This document shows, piece by piece, positions 8,896-20,130 of a stretch of DNA of 64,000 nucleotides. The notes beneath the pieces are model-generated. The model was not told the origin of the DNA. It did not search any database and worked only from the letters and a program-made list of their open reading frames with translations. Position numbers and translations under genes: made by a program. Source of the DNA: Diplonema japonicum (Eukaryota; Euglenozoa; Diplonemea; Diplonemida; Diplonemidae); the NCBI GenBank assembly GCA_964019335.1, contig OZ025661.1, positions 62,001 through 126,000 of the forward strand. Reading direction: 5' to 3'. The first letter of the stretch is position 1. Each line of letters begins with the position of its first letter.

Positions 8896-11800
8896 TCATG
8901 CCCACGTACAGCATGTGGATTTAGGAAGCTTGGAAAACTCTTCAGCAAGGGCCGCCATGGCGGTGGCGAACTTCGGTTTCACAGGCCCGTCTGCTTCCTC
9001 GTACCACGTGCGGGCGTTGAGCATGACCTGGTCCTGCAGCTCTGAATAGTACTTTCTTATCAGATTTTCACAACCTTTGGGTGGCGACCTTAGATTGCTG
9101 AGAATAGACACCCGCAAGGTAGCCAAGCGACGTTCTTGATTGTACTCTCGGCTGTATCTCTGCCCCTCGGGTGTGTTTTGGGATGCCTCGTTGCCAGGCT
9201 CCCCGAAATACGGATCGGGGACCAAAATAGCACTCTGAATTGACAGGGCCACCTGGTAGAGGGAGGACCCGCTGTTCCACCTCATGGAGTCGTCGTCGCC
9301 GTGCCATGTGTTTAGGAGTGACAGGCACACCTTGCCGCTCTCGTACAAGTTAGGGCTCATCCTGATAGTGCCCTCGCCAGTAGTGCGCAGCAAAAAGTTG
9401 GGAGGGTTCTTGGGGTAGGTGTCCGAGCAGATAACATCGAAGATGAACAGACCATGCGAGTAGGGCGTCCCCTGCGGCCCTGAGAGGATAATGCGCATCA
9501 CATCCATCCTGCTCTCGTCGTTCACACAGAACACACTAGCAGCAGGTAGCAGAGGGAACTGCCTCATAAGCTTCATGTCCTTCATCAGTGCTTTCCTTTT
9601 CTCGGGCACAACACTCCCCCCCATCTCAGCTATCTCCCGCCACATGGCATGCGTCTTGTAGTCATCGAAATCGCACGACTCGAACTGGTTATCCTCGAGT
9701 GCCTCCGCAAACCTGTCCTCGTCAACCCTAAGCTCGCCAGAAGGCTGCCACAAATCAACTTCCCCTGCAACTGCGGTTTCAAGGACAGAAGATTCTGCCG
9801 TATCTAAATTATCGATGAACTCCTGCAAACCCTTCAAGAACCTCATGCCACCCAGAGCCGCCCGCTCGATATCTTGAAGAGCCTTCCCGAGTACCTCGCG
9901 TGAGTAGTCAGGATGCTCACGGTACGACTCTTGGAAGACGGGGTGCCCTTTCATGAGCACAATGATGTTGATGCACACTTCAAGGATTCCGTGAAAGTCG
10001 TAGTTGAGCTCGCTAGGCTTATATAGCGTGCGGAGGTCGTCACACGTCTTGGAAAAGAGACGATTCAGAAAGTGCACCACGTAGTGGGACAGGGTCTTGA
10101 GCACGGGCCGCGAGAGGAGTGCTGCGAAGGGCTCGGGTACTGGGATGTTCAAAGGGTTCAGGAGCATTTGGAGGACCCGACAAGCACCCATTGCACCAGA
10201 CATGAAGCCCTTTGCCGCCCTGCGTTGATGCTCCAGCTTGTGCTTGTCCTGCATGGCCTGGAACTGGTTCCGTGTGGCTGCCAGCCTTTTGTCGTTGACA
10301 AACTTCTCAAGGTCATTGACCTCCGTCAGCCGCAGCAGGGAGTCATCCAACTGATGGATGGCCCCTGTCACTAGGCTGCTCAGGAAGTCCACCACATCGT
10401 CGTTCCCGCCCTCCTTGTTCAGACACGCGATCAAGCCCTCCTTAAACCTGTCCTTAATCATCAAACTCCGCAGTAACTCAATGGACTGCACCTTCGCTGA
10501 ACTGAACACGGCTTCATCCTTCTTAATATCATACCCGCCTGCCCTCTCAAGGCCCGCGTAAACCTGGAATATCAGCACAGGGATGTCCCTGACAAAGCTG
10601 GACTTCTCGATCACTGAGAACAACGAAATGGGGCTCTCGTGCTGCGAGAATAATCTTGCATTCCACACATCAGAGTACTGCGTTGCAGTGTCTCCTGTGT
10701 GCCTGTTTTTAGGCTGCAGTGATGATATGAAGCCCAGGATTTTAGCTTTCAGAAGGGTGTGCTTTCTGAAAATGTCACCAATAGACAGCTGCACCAAGAA
10801 GCCAATAATGTTATTTATGTTCTCAAGGCTAACAAGTCTGTCGGGGCTTTCATGGGATACAAATTCCAACCACGTGACAATGTCGCCCAGGAGGCACACT
10901 GGCATTGCTTTCAGTGCCTTCTCGTCTTTGCTCAGAAGCCCAAGTGCGGTGGTCGTAATTTTCGTTGTCAGTTCAATGCTTTGCGGGGACAGAAACGAGA
11001 ACCTGTAAGCGTCCAGCATCTTAGCCATTTGAATGATTTGCGGTGGGAGGTTCATGTTCCCGTACGCCTGAGCCCCGCCGTTCTGCTCAATCGCCTGTGA
11101 CAGGGCCTTGTAGTAGTTCTCCCTTAGTTTCTTGTAGACCCTCATGCAAGGCATCGTGAGGCACCTTAAGCACGACATGCACAAAAAGAACATTGTAGTG
11201 CTGAAGTTGAACCCTTCTTCCCGCACATCAACGTCGTCGCACCACTCGGGGTCGCCGCGCTCCTCGTCTTCCCATTCTGTGTGTTCCTCGATGCACTGGA
11301 TGGACCTGATGTAGTTCATGTCCACCTTGTCTCCTTCACAAGCAGGTGCCGCAAGTGCGTACATCAGCACTGCGACCTTCATGTACATCGTCTCCTCGTC
11401 GATGCGCACAGGCACGCGGTCTAACTTGTTGGCGTCGTACTCCACTCTGCTGAGATGGGCTGCGAGGTACTTCTGGCACCACTGGACTGCCAGGGGCCTC
11501 GCTGAGGTGTTCTTTAGCAAGCAAATCAACACTGTGCACACATCGTCAATGGCTGCAGAAGAAAGCTTGCGCGGGGCGGTCATAGAAGACACGATTTCCA
11601 CGTCGTGCACCTGGGGGTACTTGGGTATGGAGTCCAGCACCTGATGCAAGTCCTTGAGAGACGGCACGGCCAGGAATCGTGAGACAACAGATGTGAGCGT
11701 GTACGAAATGCTAGGATGATGCAGCTCCTGCTCCATCAGGCCAGCAAAGGAGGTAACATCAGAGGAGACAACGTGCCTGAGAATGCCTGTCACATCTGCC

Positions 11801-12747
11801 GAAGGAGGGAGGGAGGAAAGACACGTGAGGATTCTACTACCCAAGGGCTCCGATAACTGCGGGAACAACTGCCTAAAGCTCGCAGCCGAGAGTGTTGTCA
11901 GGTGGCCCTTGAGCTGCTTGTGATCCAGCTCCGTGAACCTTTGTAGCAGCAGCTCAACCAGCGCTGCTCTGTAGAAATCGGCATGCTCGCTTAACTGGGG
12001 CGTCGTTCGTACGAGGTAAGCTTGGGACCTTTCAATACACCCCATCAGGTACTTAGGGTCGGTGTTGACCAGCATGAAGAGCTCTTTGGGGTCAATGCTG
12101 CCGACGGAGTCATCTTGAGCAAGCTCCTTGAGACCCTCGAGGGTGGTGTAGTCTTCAGCGTCTGGTGCAATGACTCCAGAGATGATGATAGGGGCGGCTG
12201 TGAGGTCTTCACCCATGCATTTTACTTGCAGCACGTACCTCAGGACCCAGCCTTTGATGTCTTCCCCTTCGAAAGTCATGCTGCTGAGAATATCTCGAGA
12301 AGTCTGTGCTTTTTTAAACGATCGGGCAGCGAGGTCCTTGGCAGCTACCAGTTCTGAGAAAGTAGCTGTTTGTTCGTTCCAGATGATTGCCCGTTGCTTC
12401 GTCTGCTGCTCTTCAAACGCAGCTACCCCATCATGAACCTTGGCCACTGCAACACGTTTCAGCAGCGCTTCCCCTGTTGTTAGAGATGATGTTTGTTACT
12501 ATGTTTGCATACTTCCCGCAGCAACCTTCTCTGTATTGAGCTCTTTTTTTGCGCTCTTTGCGGGTGAGACAGAGGCAGCTGCAGCCGCGATGCCCGCAGA
12601 CACACCACCATTCTTATTGATGTAAAAATAAATAGCGACCGCAATCAAGAGCTGGGGGGGTTTTTTTTTTTGTCGCTTTTTTTTTTGTCATACCCCCCAT
12701 ATATACACTGCCATGGGCGACCCCTGCACCTCTTGTACACCTTCCAT
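8896..12747 (-). CDS. Membrane-anchored Ufd2/UBE4-like core fused to a UBC (E2) domain
   Basis: Three exons: 12694-12747, 12513-12651 and 8896-12473, with introns of 42 and 39 nt; 1,256 residues. Exon 1 plus exon 2 create one N-terminal transmembrane helix (MAVYIWG then LLIAVAIYFYI) and an Ala/Ser/Lys linker. A long helical region (about 75-950) ends with features of the Ufd2P/UBE4 core: VDFLSSLVTGAIHQLDDSLL, an RPVLKTLSHYVVHFLNRLF segment and a KPSELNYDFHGILEVCINI segment. The C-terminus (about 1030-1190) is a UBC domain: GPQGTPYSHGLFIFDV, YPKNPPNF, SPNLYESGKVCLSLLNTW with catalytic Cys at about 1114, then a BIRC6/UBE2O-type tail. Known UBE4 proteins end in a U-box, which is absent here. The UBC call is firm; the Ufd2 core is by pattern only. 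Inference: an E2 with a built-in E4-like scaffold at a membrane, perhaps the ER. Confidence 0.82.
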
Positions 12748-13085
12748 CTTCGTTGCCTGTAGTAAGAGGGTACAATGGCAAAGGGGAGTATAAGAAAACA
12801 ACGAAACGGGCTCATTGAGTAAAGAACGGGGACTTGAGGGAAGTTGGTAGATGGCCAAAAAAAAGAAGAAAAAAAAAGGGGGGACCGGAAACCTAATAAG
12901 GGGGCACGTTTAATTCTTTTTTCTTACTGTTCCTGCAACAAAACGTACACAAGAGAGAAGGGTCACCGATAAAAACTACCCTATCTTCAAACAAAACAAG
13001 GCAGCTAAAAAAAGATAATGTAGCATTCCACAGGGGGATAGGGCAGCCTAGCAATGAACCACCAATTAAAATTTAAAAGAAAACA
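12748..13085. other. Intergenic, nothing recognised
   Basis: 338 nt, A/G-rich on the plus strand. The E4-E2 gene is preceded by CTCTTACTACAG 8 nt before its ATG. No gene seen. Confidence 0.4.
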
Positions 13086-15390
13086 CTAAGTGGTCTGTGG
13101 GCTGGCGCTCCCCGAGGATGGCACACTACGAGACATCGCAGGGTCAGTGAGGCACGAGTTACCGAGGGAAGGCGAGGCGCTAAGTGACGCCTGTTTGTGC
13201 GCACCTGATGTTGGGATGGGCCTGCTGTGGAGTTGAAGCGCGTACAGGGCACTGATCTCGAGAGTGGCCTTGAGCAGCCCCCACGTCTTGTGAGAAGTCA
13301 TCTTGGCCACGTCAAGTGCCGTCAGGCCGTACGCATTCACGAGGGATGAGTCTGCTCCGCACGACATGAGAGTACCTAAAAGTGCGACCTGTGCGGATGT
13401 GGATGTGGATGCGGTGGATGTGTACACACCTGTTCGTCAGAGGCAAACATCTTCACTGTGCAGTAACCCTGCTCATTCGACACTGCGTAGTGCAGCGGCG
13501 TGTTCCCCATGCTGTCCCTCACATTCACCGTCTCTGGGTCAGCCTTCAACAGCTTTTTCAAATACCCAGCGTCCTTGCTTTCAATCGCCATGAACACCTC
13601 TCCTACATCCACCGCCACAGCCTCCTTCGTCTTCTCACGGCATGGTAGCTCCGCCATGCTCGCAAACCCCCTTATGCTGTCTGCCCTATCCAACGACACA
13701 CTCGCCAAATCGTACATCCCTTTATAATAATACAAAAGTGCAAGCTCGCGATACAGCTGCATTTCCTGTGAGGGGGTTCTTTGTTTTGTTTTGTCGTGCA
13801 GCACACCTCTAGCTTCGGGACGCAATCCTGAAGGTCTAAGTAGTTTGTGTTCGACAGCAGCTCATAGCTCAGCTTCTTGTCGCCCTTTGTGATGCTGACC
13901 ACTAGTGACGCGTAGTCGATGCACCTCTGCTGCACCTCGTCGCAGGATTCTCGCCTGCTGGACATGAAGAGGTACACCATATCTATAGTCTTGGCCATCA
14001 GTTTGCTCGGCACTAGAGCGAAATCGAAGTTCACGTCTGCCACTGACGAGGACCGCATGGCGCTGCTGTCGATGGATATCCTGGACACGTCGTCGTTCTG
14101 CGGGGTGTTCAGCATCATGTAGCGCTCCTCGAGCTCGATGCTGACATCGTTGGAAGGCTCTGAGGCCTCCCAGTTGTGCAGCACACATCCCTCCTCTCTT
14201 GCGTTGGCCGGTAGCAGGTCAGGGAAGTGGGCCAGTACCTCCCGCACGTCGATGTTTGTCGCTGCAAAGTGTTCAAACGCAGACTCCGGCTGCCCTCTAA
14301 ACAGATATGCGAAGCCTATGTCTATGTGTGTCTGTTTCAGACGCTTTTGATCTTGCAACTCGTTGCCGGTGGAGTTCTTGTGCAGCAGCTCAAAGGCCTC
14401 AGTTGTCTTGAGACTCTCGACAAGATTTTTGACTTGTGTCTCGATAGAGGCAGAGACGAGCATATAAACGTCCTTCGCGGTAGCGATGCACAAGTTGTCC
14501 TTAGTGCCGGGGCACTTGGAGCATGCTAGGATCGCACCGCTGAGGTTGGTGAGTGCCTGGACGATTTCGCCCTCGTACATGGAGTACACCTCGACGCTGT
14601 TGGGAAGCAAACCCACCACGTAGGGGTGTTTGAAGCCTATTGCTCGAGGCTCTGCACTCCACACGATAGTGTCGTTTTTGATAGCGGGGTTGAAGTTCTT
14701 GATGTCAGCGTCCTTGAGGGACACCTTGATCGACATGTTGGCAGACCTGCACAATGCAGCGTGTTCTGTGTCTAGAGATTTGATGTGTGGTTGGTTGTTG
14801 GCAAGGGAGAAGAGACCGGTCGCTTCGCCGCTGTAGCAGTTGAGCAGGCTGTACTCCTTGTGGTACCCGCAGCAAAGCGTTTCGCCTTGAAATGCAAGAC
14901 AATGCACTGCAGAGGGCATGACAAGGACCTGGAAGAGATGGTGGCTGTTCTCAGCCAGCTTATAAGTGTAGAGGTGGAGCTTGCGCTTTGTCGCCACACA
15001 GATGCGATGTGTTCCCTTGTGGACAGGGGCTATGGCAATGCAGGAGCAGCCTTTGAGGGGCTGTGTCCTGCCACTCTCGCCATCTGTAATGTAAAAGACA
15101 GTGCTGAGGTTATCCGTCGAGTGCACTGAGACGTTCTCATCACACAGCGTGAAAATCCTGGGCCAGGTTGGGTCAACTATCATTTGCAAAACGGGCTTCT
15201 TCTTTAGCTGCACCTGGTTCAGCTGCCTGCTTACGTAGTCTTCCTTAGCAATATCTTGGTCCAATCTCCATTTCTGCATCAACCCACCCGAGGTGCCCAC
15301 GAAGACCACATTTTCCCTGCAGTCTAGGGCCGTGATCGTGTCCTTTCTTGCATCTTTTGGGAGCGTAAAGAGTTTCACCACCCGCTGCAT
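13086..15390 (-). CDS. CNH/Vps39-TRAP1-like vesicle tethering protein with C-terminal ankyrin repeats
   Basis: Three exons: 13807-15390, 13430-13765 and 13086-13388, with two 41-nt phase-0 introns that use GTGTG donors (13766-13806, 13389-13429). 740 residues. Residues 1 to about 280 form a beta-propeller-like CNH region; about 320-420 carry a helical IGFAYLFRGQPESAFEHF segment with an acidic 'FPDLLP' turn, typical of VPS39/VPS3/TGFBRAP1. After splicing, YRELALLYYYKGMYDLA continues the helical solenoid. The end carries ankyrin units (NTPLHYAVSNEQ, then after the intron GADSSLVNAYGLTALDVAK). Known: family members are CORVET/HOPS subunits that bind Rab GTPases on endosomes and lysosomes and usually end in a Vps39 domain 2 or RING. 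Ankyrin repeats there are unusual. Inference: endolysosomal tethering. Confidence 0.72.
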
Positions 15391-15884
15391 CTTACCTTAA
15401 CTTTTTCGTTTTGCCTTTTCTTGTTCCCCCTTTTTTGTTTTCTTCCTTCTTTCTTCAAATCCGTGAGGGGGGTAGGTGGGCTCTATTTTTGCTTCTATTT
15501 TTTTCTTACTGCATCTCTTTCTTCTACCACCCCTTTAGTCCCTTTGTTCTTTTTTCTTTTTTGTGTGTTTCTGTTTTATTCCCTCCCCCGCCCTCTGTTT
15601 GCGTCCCTGAAATGAATTAGTTGCAAATGGGAAAGAAAATAGAAAAAACATTTCAATGAGGAAGAAAAAAAAGGGAAAAAGTAGATTGAGAATAAGGTAT
15701 ATATGAGGATACAGCCAGAAAGTGTTTATAATTATTAAACCCCTGCTGTCAGCCCCCTCCCCCTTTTGTTCAGTCTAGTAACTGAAGAACCCTATGTGAA
15801 ATGTCTCGGCTCTAAATCGATAGGACCCTAGCTAGACGCAAGGGTGGCGAGACTAGAGCGCTCTGCAGACCGACAGACTCAAAA

Positions 15885-15916
<32 letters not shown>

Positions 15917-16229
15917 AAAAAAAAAAAAAAAACATACAAGTTTTTGGAATGTAGTTTCAAGAAAAATTTTACTAAGGTATGATACAGGACTGTTTTCTTA
16001 GTTCTTTCTCGGGCCCTTTGGAAAAAGGTCCGTTCCCCCCCCCTTTCTTTTCTTTTCTTTTCTTTTCTTTTCTTTTCTTTTCTTTTCTTTTCTTTTCTTT
16101 TCTTTTCTTTTCTTTTCTTTTCTTTTCATTCAAAATGAACTGTGTACACATTCCCATAAGAATCCCCGAACACCGCCCTACTGCTATTTCCTGTATAAAA
16201 AAAAATTATTTTTCCCCCCTCCCCTCCCT
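15391..16229. other. Intergenic, low-complexity DNA
   Basis: 839 nt with T/C-rich DNA, a long A-tract near 15880-15931 and a pentanucleotide microsatellite. No coding frame seen. Confidence 0.5.
16043..16127. repeat. Pentanucleotide microsatellite (CTTTT)n
   Basis: About 17 uninterrupted copies of a five-base C-T-T-T-T unit on the plus strand (AAAAG on the other), between A-tracts. Confidence 0.95.
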
Positions 16230-17748
16230 TTAAATACCACTGTCAAGACAGTACACAACTGTCTTGCAATAGATCTGCAGGATTTCCCTGCTGGTGGTGG
16301 TTTGGAAGACGCGCACAGTGCGATCGCTGCACGCGACGATGACGTAACTATTTTTTTTTTGACAAAAAAAAAAAAAAAAAAAAAAAAACATACTAACACA
16401 AAGGCTGTATAGATCCAGGGCAGAAGGAGCAGTAGGTCCAAGTAAAACTCTTCCCACGCGGTGCAACGATGGCTTGTATGCCTTCTACCTTAATCTGGTG
16501 CAGGGACTGCCCTGTGGACGTGTTCCACACACGCACTACCTGCTCATCATTGGAGACCAATCGTTGCCCATCATGCGAATACCGACAGTTCAGCACAATC
16601 CTCGAGTGCCCAAGAAGGTTGTACACATCGACACCAGTCGTTGCGTTCCAAATCTTCAACGTTCTATCGGAAGAAGCGGAGGCGACAGTATCCATAGTTG
16701 GAGAGAAGGTCAGAGAGATGATGATGCCAGTGTGGCCGGAGTAGCATCGCAAAAGCTTGCCCCTCTTGGAATCCCAGACCCTGCAAACCCTGTCTTGCGA
16801 GCCTGAAACGACAAATCTTGAATCGGTGCTGAAGCATGAGCACACAACGATCTTCGAATGCTCGAAAACAAAGAGTTGCTTCCCAGTCACCGCGTCCCAT
16901 ATGATCATGTTGTAGTCTGTCGATGTCGTGGCCACCAGCTTCGAGTTCGGGCTTAAGCTTGCACCACTGATGGTTGACGCGTGGCCTACGAAAGACACGA
17001 TCTCATGCCCTGTTGTCATGTCATACATGCCCAGTTCTGTGTCCATGTTCGAGCATGAGATGTAGGACCTCTCGTTCGCTACCAACCCGATAGTCTTCAC
17101 CTGAAAGGGGTAGGGAAGAGGGGAATAGAAATGTTAGCATACCCGCGTGCTGTGTCCTAAAAGGTTCTTCACTGTGAACCGTTTGATGTGCTTCCTTTCC
17201 GACTCCGTGCTCCGGTCTTTCCTGTCCCTCTTTTTTATCTTGAAATCCCCGAATTGAAACAGTGCCTCCTCCTCTTCTTTTTTTAACCGCTTGCCCTCCT
17301 CCTTCTTTTTCTGAAGATGTGCGGCAACGATCTCGTCGTCAAGGTCGGACACAACGGTCACAGCGAAGTCGGAGAACTGGAAGGCGTTGTCGCTTTCTCG
17401 CCGTGGAGGCCGCATCACGAGGGAGGCCCGTGGTTTCCGTGCCTTCTTCTTTTGAAGCTGCTGCATTTGATCACAGTCGATGTTGAAGTCTCCGTAGAAG
17501 AACTCCTCGGGCTCTGGCTGTAGAGTGTCGCCCACTACCTTGTTCTTATGAGTGTCCTTCTCATACGTCCCGAAGGGGTTGTTCAAAGGATCCATATTCT
17601 CCTCGTCGCTTTGCGACGCCTCCTCGTCCGACTCTTCCTGCTCGGAGTCTGTCTCCATGTTGTCCTCTAACTTTGTCTTGTGTGCCCTGTCAGCGTTGTG
17701 TATGGCGCTGAAAGCCATCATCGACCTCTTCGACGTCCCGCACCCCAT
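16230..17748 (-). CDS. N-acylated WD40 beta-propeller protein
   Basis: Three exons: 17143-17748, 16394-17100 and 16230-16347; introns 17101-17142 (42 nt) and 16348-16393 (46 nt). 476 residues. The N-terminus MGCGTSKRS fits N-myristoylation at Gly2 and palmitoylation at Cys3. Residues about 25-200 are acidic then Lys/Glu-rich and probably unstructured. Residues about 203-476 hold six to seven WD repeats, with clear IIWD, CRVWD, LKIWN, VRVWN and, after the second splice, DRTVRVF ends. Without intron removal the last repeat is lost. The second intron is almost only a T-run followed by an A-run. Inference: a membrane-tethered scaffold. The pathway is unknown. Confidence 0.85.
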
Positions 17749-17757
17749 CTTAGGGCA

Positions 17758-17767
17758 CTGTGGTGTG
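17758..17767 (-). promoter_or_regulatory. Shared leader acceptor motif CACACCACAG (WD40 gene)
   Basis: Lies just upstream of the WD40 start (TGCCCTAAG between motif and ATG), after a C/T-rich stretch. The core is identical to the motif before CPOX and the GH35-like gene. Confidence 0.4.
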
Positions 17768-17856
17768 TTTTGGTAAAGGGAAGACGAAAAAAAAAAAAAC
17801 AGGGGGGAAACAAAAACCTATACAAAATGTAATACAGCTGGGGGCATGTGGAAGCA

Positions 17857-19604
17857 TCAGTCGCTACAATCGGACATGTATTGCTGCTGCCTGTGCTTGC
17901 ACCTGTGTCTACGATGTCCCGCCTCCGCGAGTCCTTCCGTACTGTTCGGCCATGCCGTGTTTTTCGCACCACAGCTGACGCACCGCACAGTTGTTGGTTT
18001 TCCGAGGAGCGCTTTGTACTTCCACTCCGACCGTTCCTGCAGCAGCTTGGAACTTTTCTCTTGCAGCTTCCCGTGCTCGCATTGTAGCTTCGCGTGCCTG
18101 CTTTGCAGGTTTTCAAGGTCACCATTCAGCATTTTATTTCGTTCAGACAGCCCAGCGATATCGTGCGAGTAGTTGTGCATGGGCAGCTGCAAGGAAGGAG
18201 TGGCCAGGGCCGTAGGGGGTGGCGGTACCGCTACCGGTACAACAGGCACAGGCGCCACAGGTGCCTGCGGTGGCAGTGGCGAAACTGCCAGACGCTGCGC
18301 ATCATGGGCTCGGTCTCGCAGCCGCTGGTTTTCTTCTTTCAAAGCAGCCACCTCCATTGTTAAGATGCTCGCCTTCTCCGCCCTCATAGCCTCTTCGCCG
18401 AGCTCTCTCTGTAGCTTCTTGATCTCATTAGACAGATTGAACACCTTCTGTTGCACATCACCCTGCGTACTGAAGCTCTTTTCTTTCAATGCAAACATCT
18501 GCCCTTTCAATTCCTTCACCACCTGCTGGTGCGCTTCCTTCTCGTTGCTGTACGTTGCCGTCTCTCTGCCTAATGCGTCCCTCTCTCTCGTGCGCGCTTC
18601 CAATTCCCTCGCAAGAATATCTTTTTCCTTTGCATGTGTATCGTTCTCGTTTGCACGTGCATCTCTTTCCCTTGTAGCCTGCTCTGTCATGCTCGCTATG
18701 CTGCTCTGAAGGCTTTCGACTTTCAGTGAGAGGGTCTGGTTCTGCAGCAACAGCTCTTGCTTCTCTTCCCACCTACAGCGCTCAGCCTCCAGCAGCGAAT
18801 TATTCTGGATGTCAGACGTGTTCTGTTTGTCACGAAGGTCTTCTGTCATCCGAGCTGCAAGAGCTTCCGCCCTCTCCGCACGCGACAACGCCTCTAGCAG
18901 TTCAGACGGTGGTGAGGAGGGCACTGCTGCTGCCGCAGTTGCTGCAGCAATGGCTTCTCTAGTTGATGTTTGCATTTCTGTCAATTTGCTGCGGCAGTGT
19001 TCCAGTTCTTTTTCAAAGCTGCAGCTCTGCATCTCCGCTGCTGCTATCTTCGCTTCAAAAGAGCTCCTTTCGATGTCCAGTTGAGAACTCAGCTTCTGGG
19101 ATTTTTCCTTTTCAACACCCAACAGCCCTTCTAACGACTCGACCTTTCTCTGCGCGTGGTCGAAGCTCTCCCTCACGTGCTGCGCTTCCGACACAACTTT
19201 GAACATCTTGTCTTCCAGTCTGTGGATCTTTTCTTGCCCTTTTGCGACCTCGGCTTTCAGAGCTGTGTTGCGCTCGTTCACCATCTGCGCCTCTTCTTGC
19301 CAGGATGCAGCTCGTCCGAGCCACCTCTCCTCGCACTCGTCCATAGCCTGCAGCTTCATGAGGGACACAACGCTGCGCTGGTGCTCAACAGCACCTGCAT
19401 CCTGCGACACAGGTGTGAGCTGTGTTTTTAGAAATATCGTTTTCAAAGTACATATTGGGGACATACCTCGTGCTGGATGGAATGCTGTTGCTGCTGCTGC
19501 TGCTGCACGGCACTAGTGGGCTGGTATGCATAAGGGTGCTGATGCTTCTGGTTCATGTTATATTTATATGCATCATGCGACTCGTACGAAGCGTTCCTAT
19601 CCAT
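17857..19604 (-). CDS. Long coiled-coil protein with poly-Gln N-terminus and Cys/His tail
   Basis: Two exons, 19467-19604 and 17857-19419, with a 47-nt phase-0 intron (19420-19466, GTATGT...AACACAG). 566 residues. Exon 1 encodes a Tyr/His/Gln-rich lead ending in about seven Gln. Exon 2 is nearly continuous heptad-rich coiled coil (about 65-400), broken by an Ala-rich spot, then a Pro/Val/Ala hinge (about 430-455, PPQAPVAPVPVVPVAVPPPP), a second coiled coil, and a C-terminal C-x2-C (RCVSCGAK) followed by a His/Arg/Cys cluster that could bind zinc. CTCCTACAG stands 2 nt before the ATG. Coiled coils align with many proteins, so no specific role can be given; a cytoskeletal or tethering role is a guess. 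Confidence 0.7.
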
Positions 19605-19701
19605 CCCTGTAGGAGTGAAGGGAGAAAGTCATCACGAAAGCGGAGGGGACACACAAAAATAATTAAAAAAGATGGGGAAATAAAAACCGGTAAGTAGTTA
19701 T

Positions 19702-20130
19702 TCAAATCAGCAATGTGAGGTAGAAGAAGGCGGCGAGCTCCAAGGAGGCAGTCAACAGGGGTGCCCAGGGGGGTGCACCAGCCGAGACGAAAAAGAACAG
19801 AATGGCGGAGAGGAAGCAGAGGAAGAGCATTAGGGGGAGGGTGGAACGGAGGAAGCGCTTCTTGCCTTCTTTGCGCCCGATGGCGATCATCACATCGTAG
19901 CCTGCCAGCACAGGGAGGAGGCTTCCAAAGGCACACCACACTCCCCACTTCAGCCGTATGTCTTGCACCTCATAGCCCCCTATCCTGTAGGCTATGTACA
20001 TCAGAGAGACAAACCACAATACTTGAGACCAAGTTATCGAAAGATTCTTGCTTTTACCTTTTTTATCCTCATAAGGCACCCTTGCATGAGAGTGACCATG
20101 TCCATGAGAGTGAGAGTGGGAGTGACTCAT
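19702..20130 (-). CDS. Small His-rich four-helix membrane protein
   Basis: 142 residues from the ATG at 20130, chosen because it gives the compact MSHSHSHSHGHGHSHARV start and follows GCCGTTCAG. A more upstream ATG at 20277 would add a low-complexity Phe run. Four hydrophobic segments follow (about 37-52, 62-82, 96-116, 119-140). The N-terminal alternating His/Ser-Gly run could bind Zn, Ni or Cu; such runs are common in ZIP/CDF metal transporters, but the rest has no CDF or ZIP signature that I can see. Function unknown. Confidence 0.6.
   Translation of the reverse strand: MSHSHSHSHGHGHSHARVPYEDKKGKSKNLSITWSQVLWFVSLMYIAYRIGGYEVQDIRLKWGVWCAFGSLLPVLAGYDVMIAIGRKEGKKRFLRSTLPLMLFLCFLSAILFFFVSAGAPPWAPLLTASLELAAFFYLTLLI

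Noticed and set aside
12440-12625. Plus-strand 61-codon frame next to the E4-E2 gene
   Set aside because: It is antisense to the newly found second exon of that gene.
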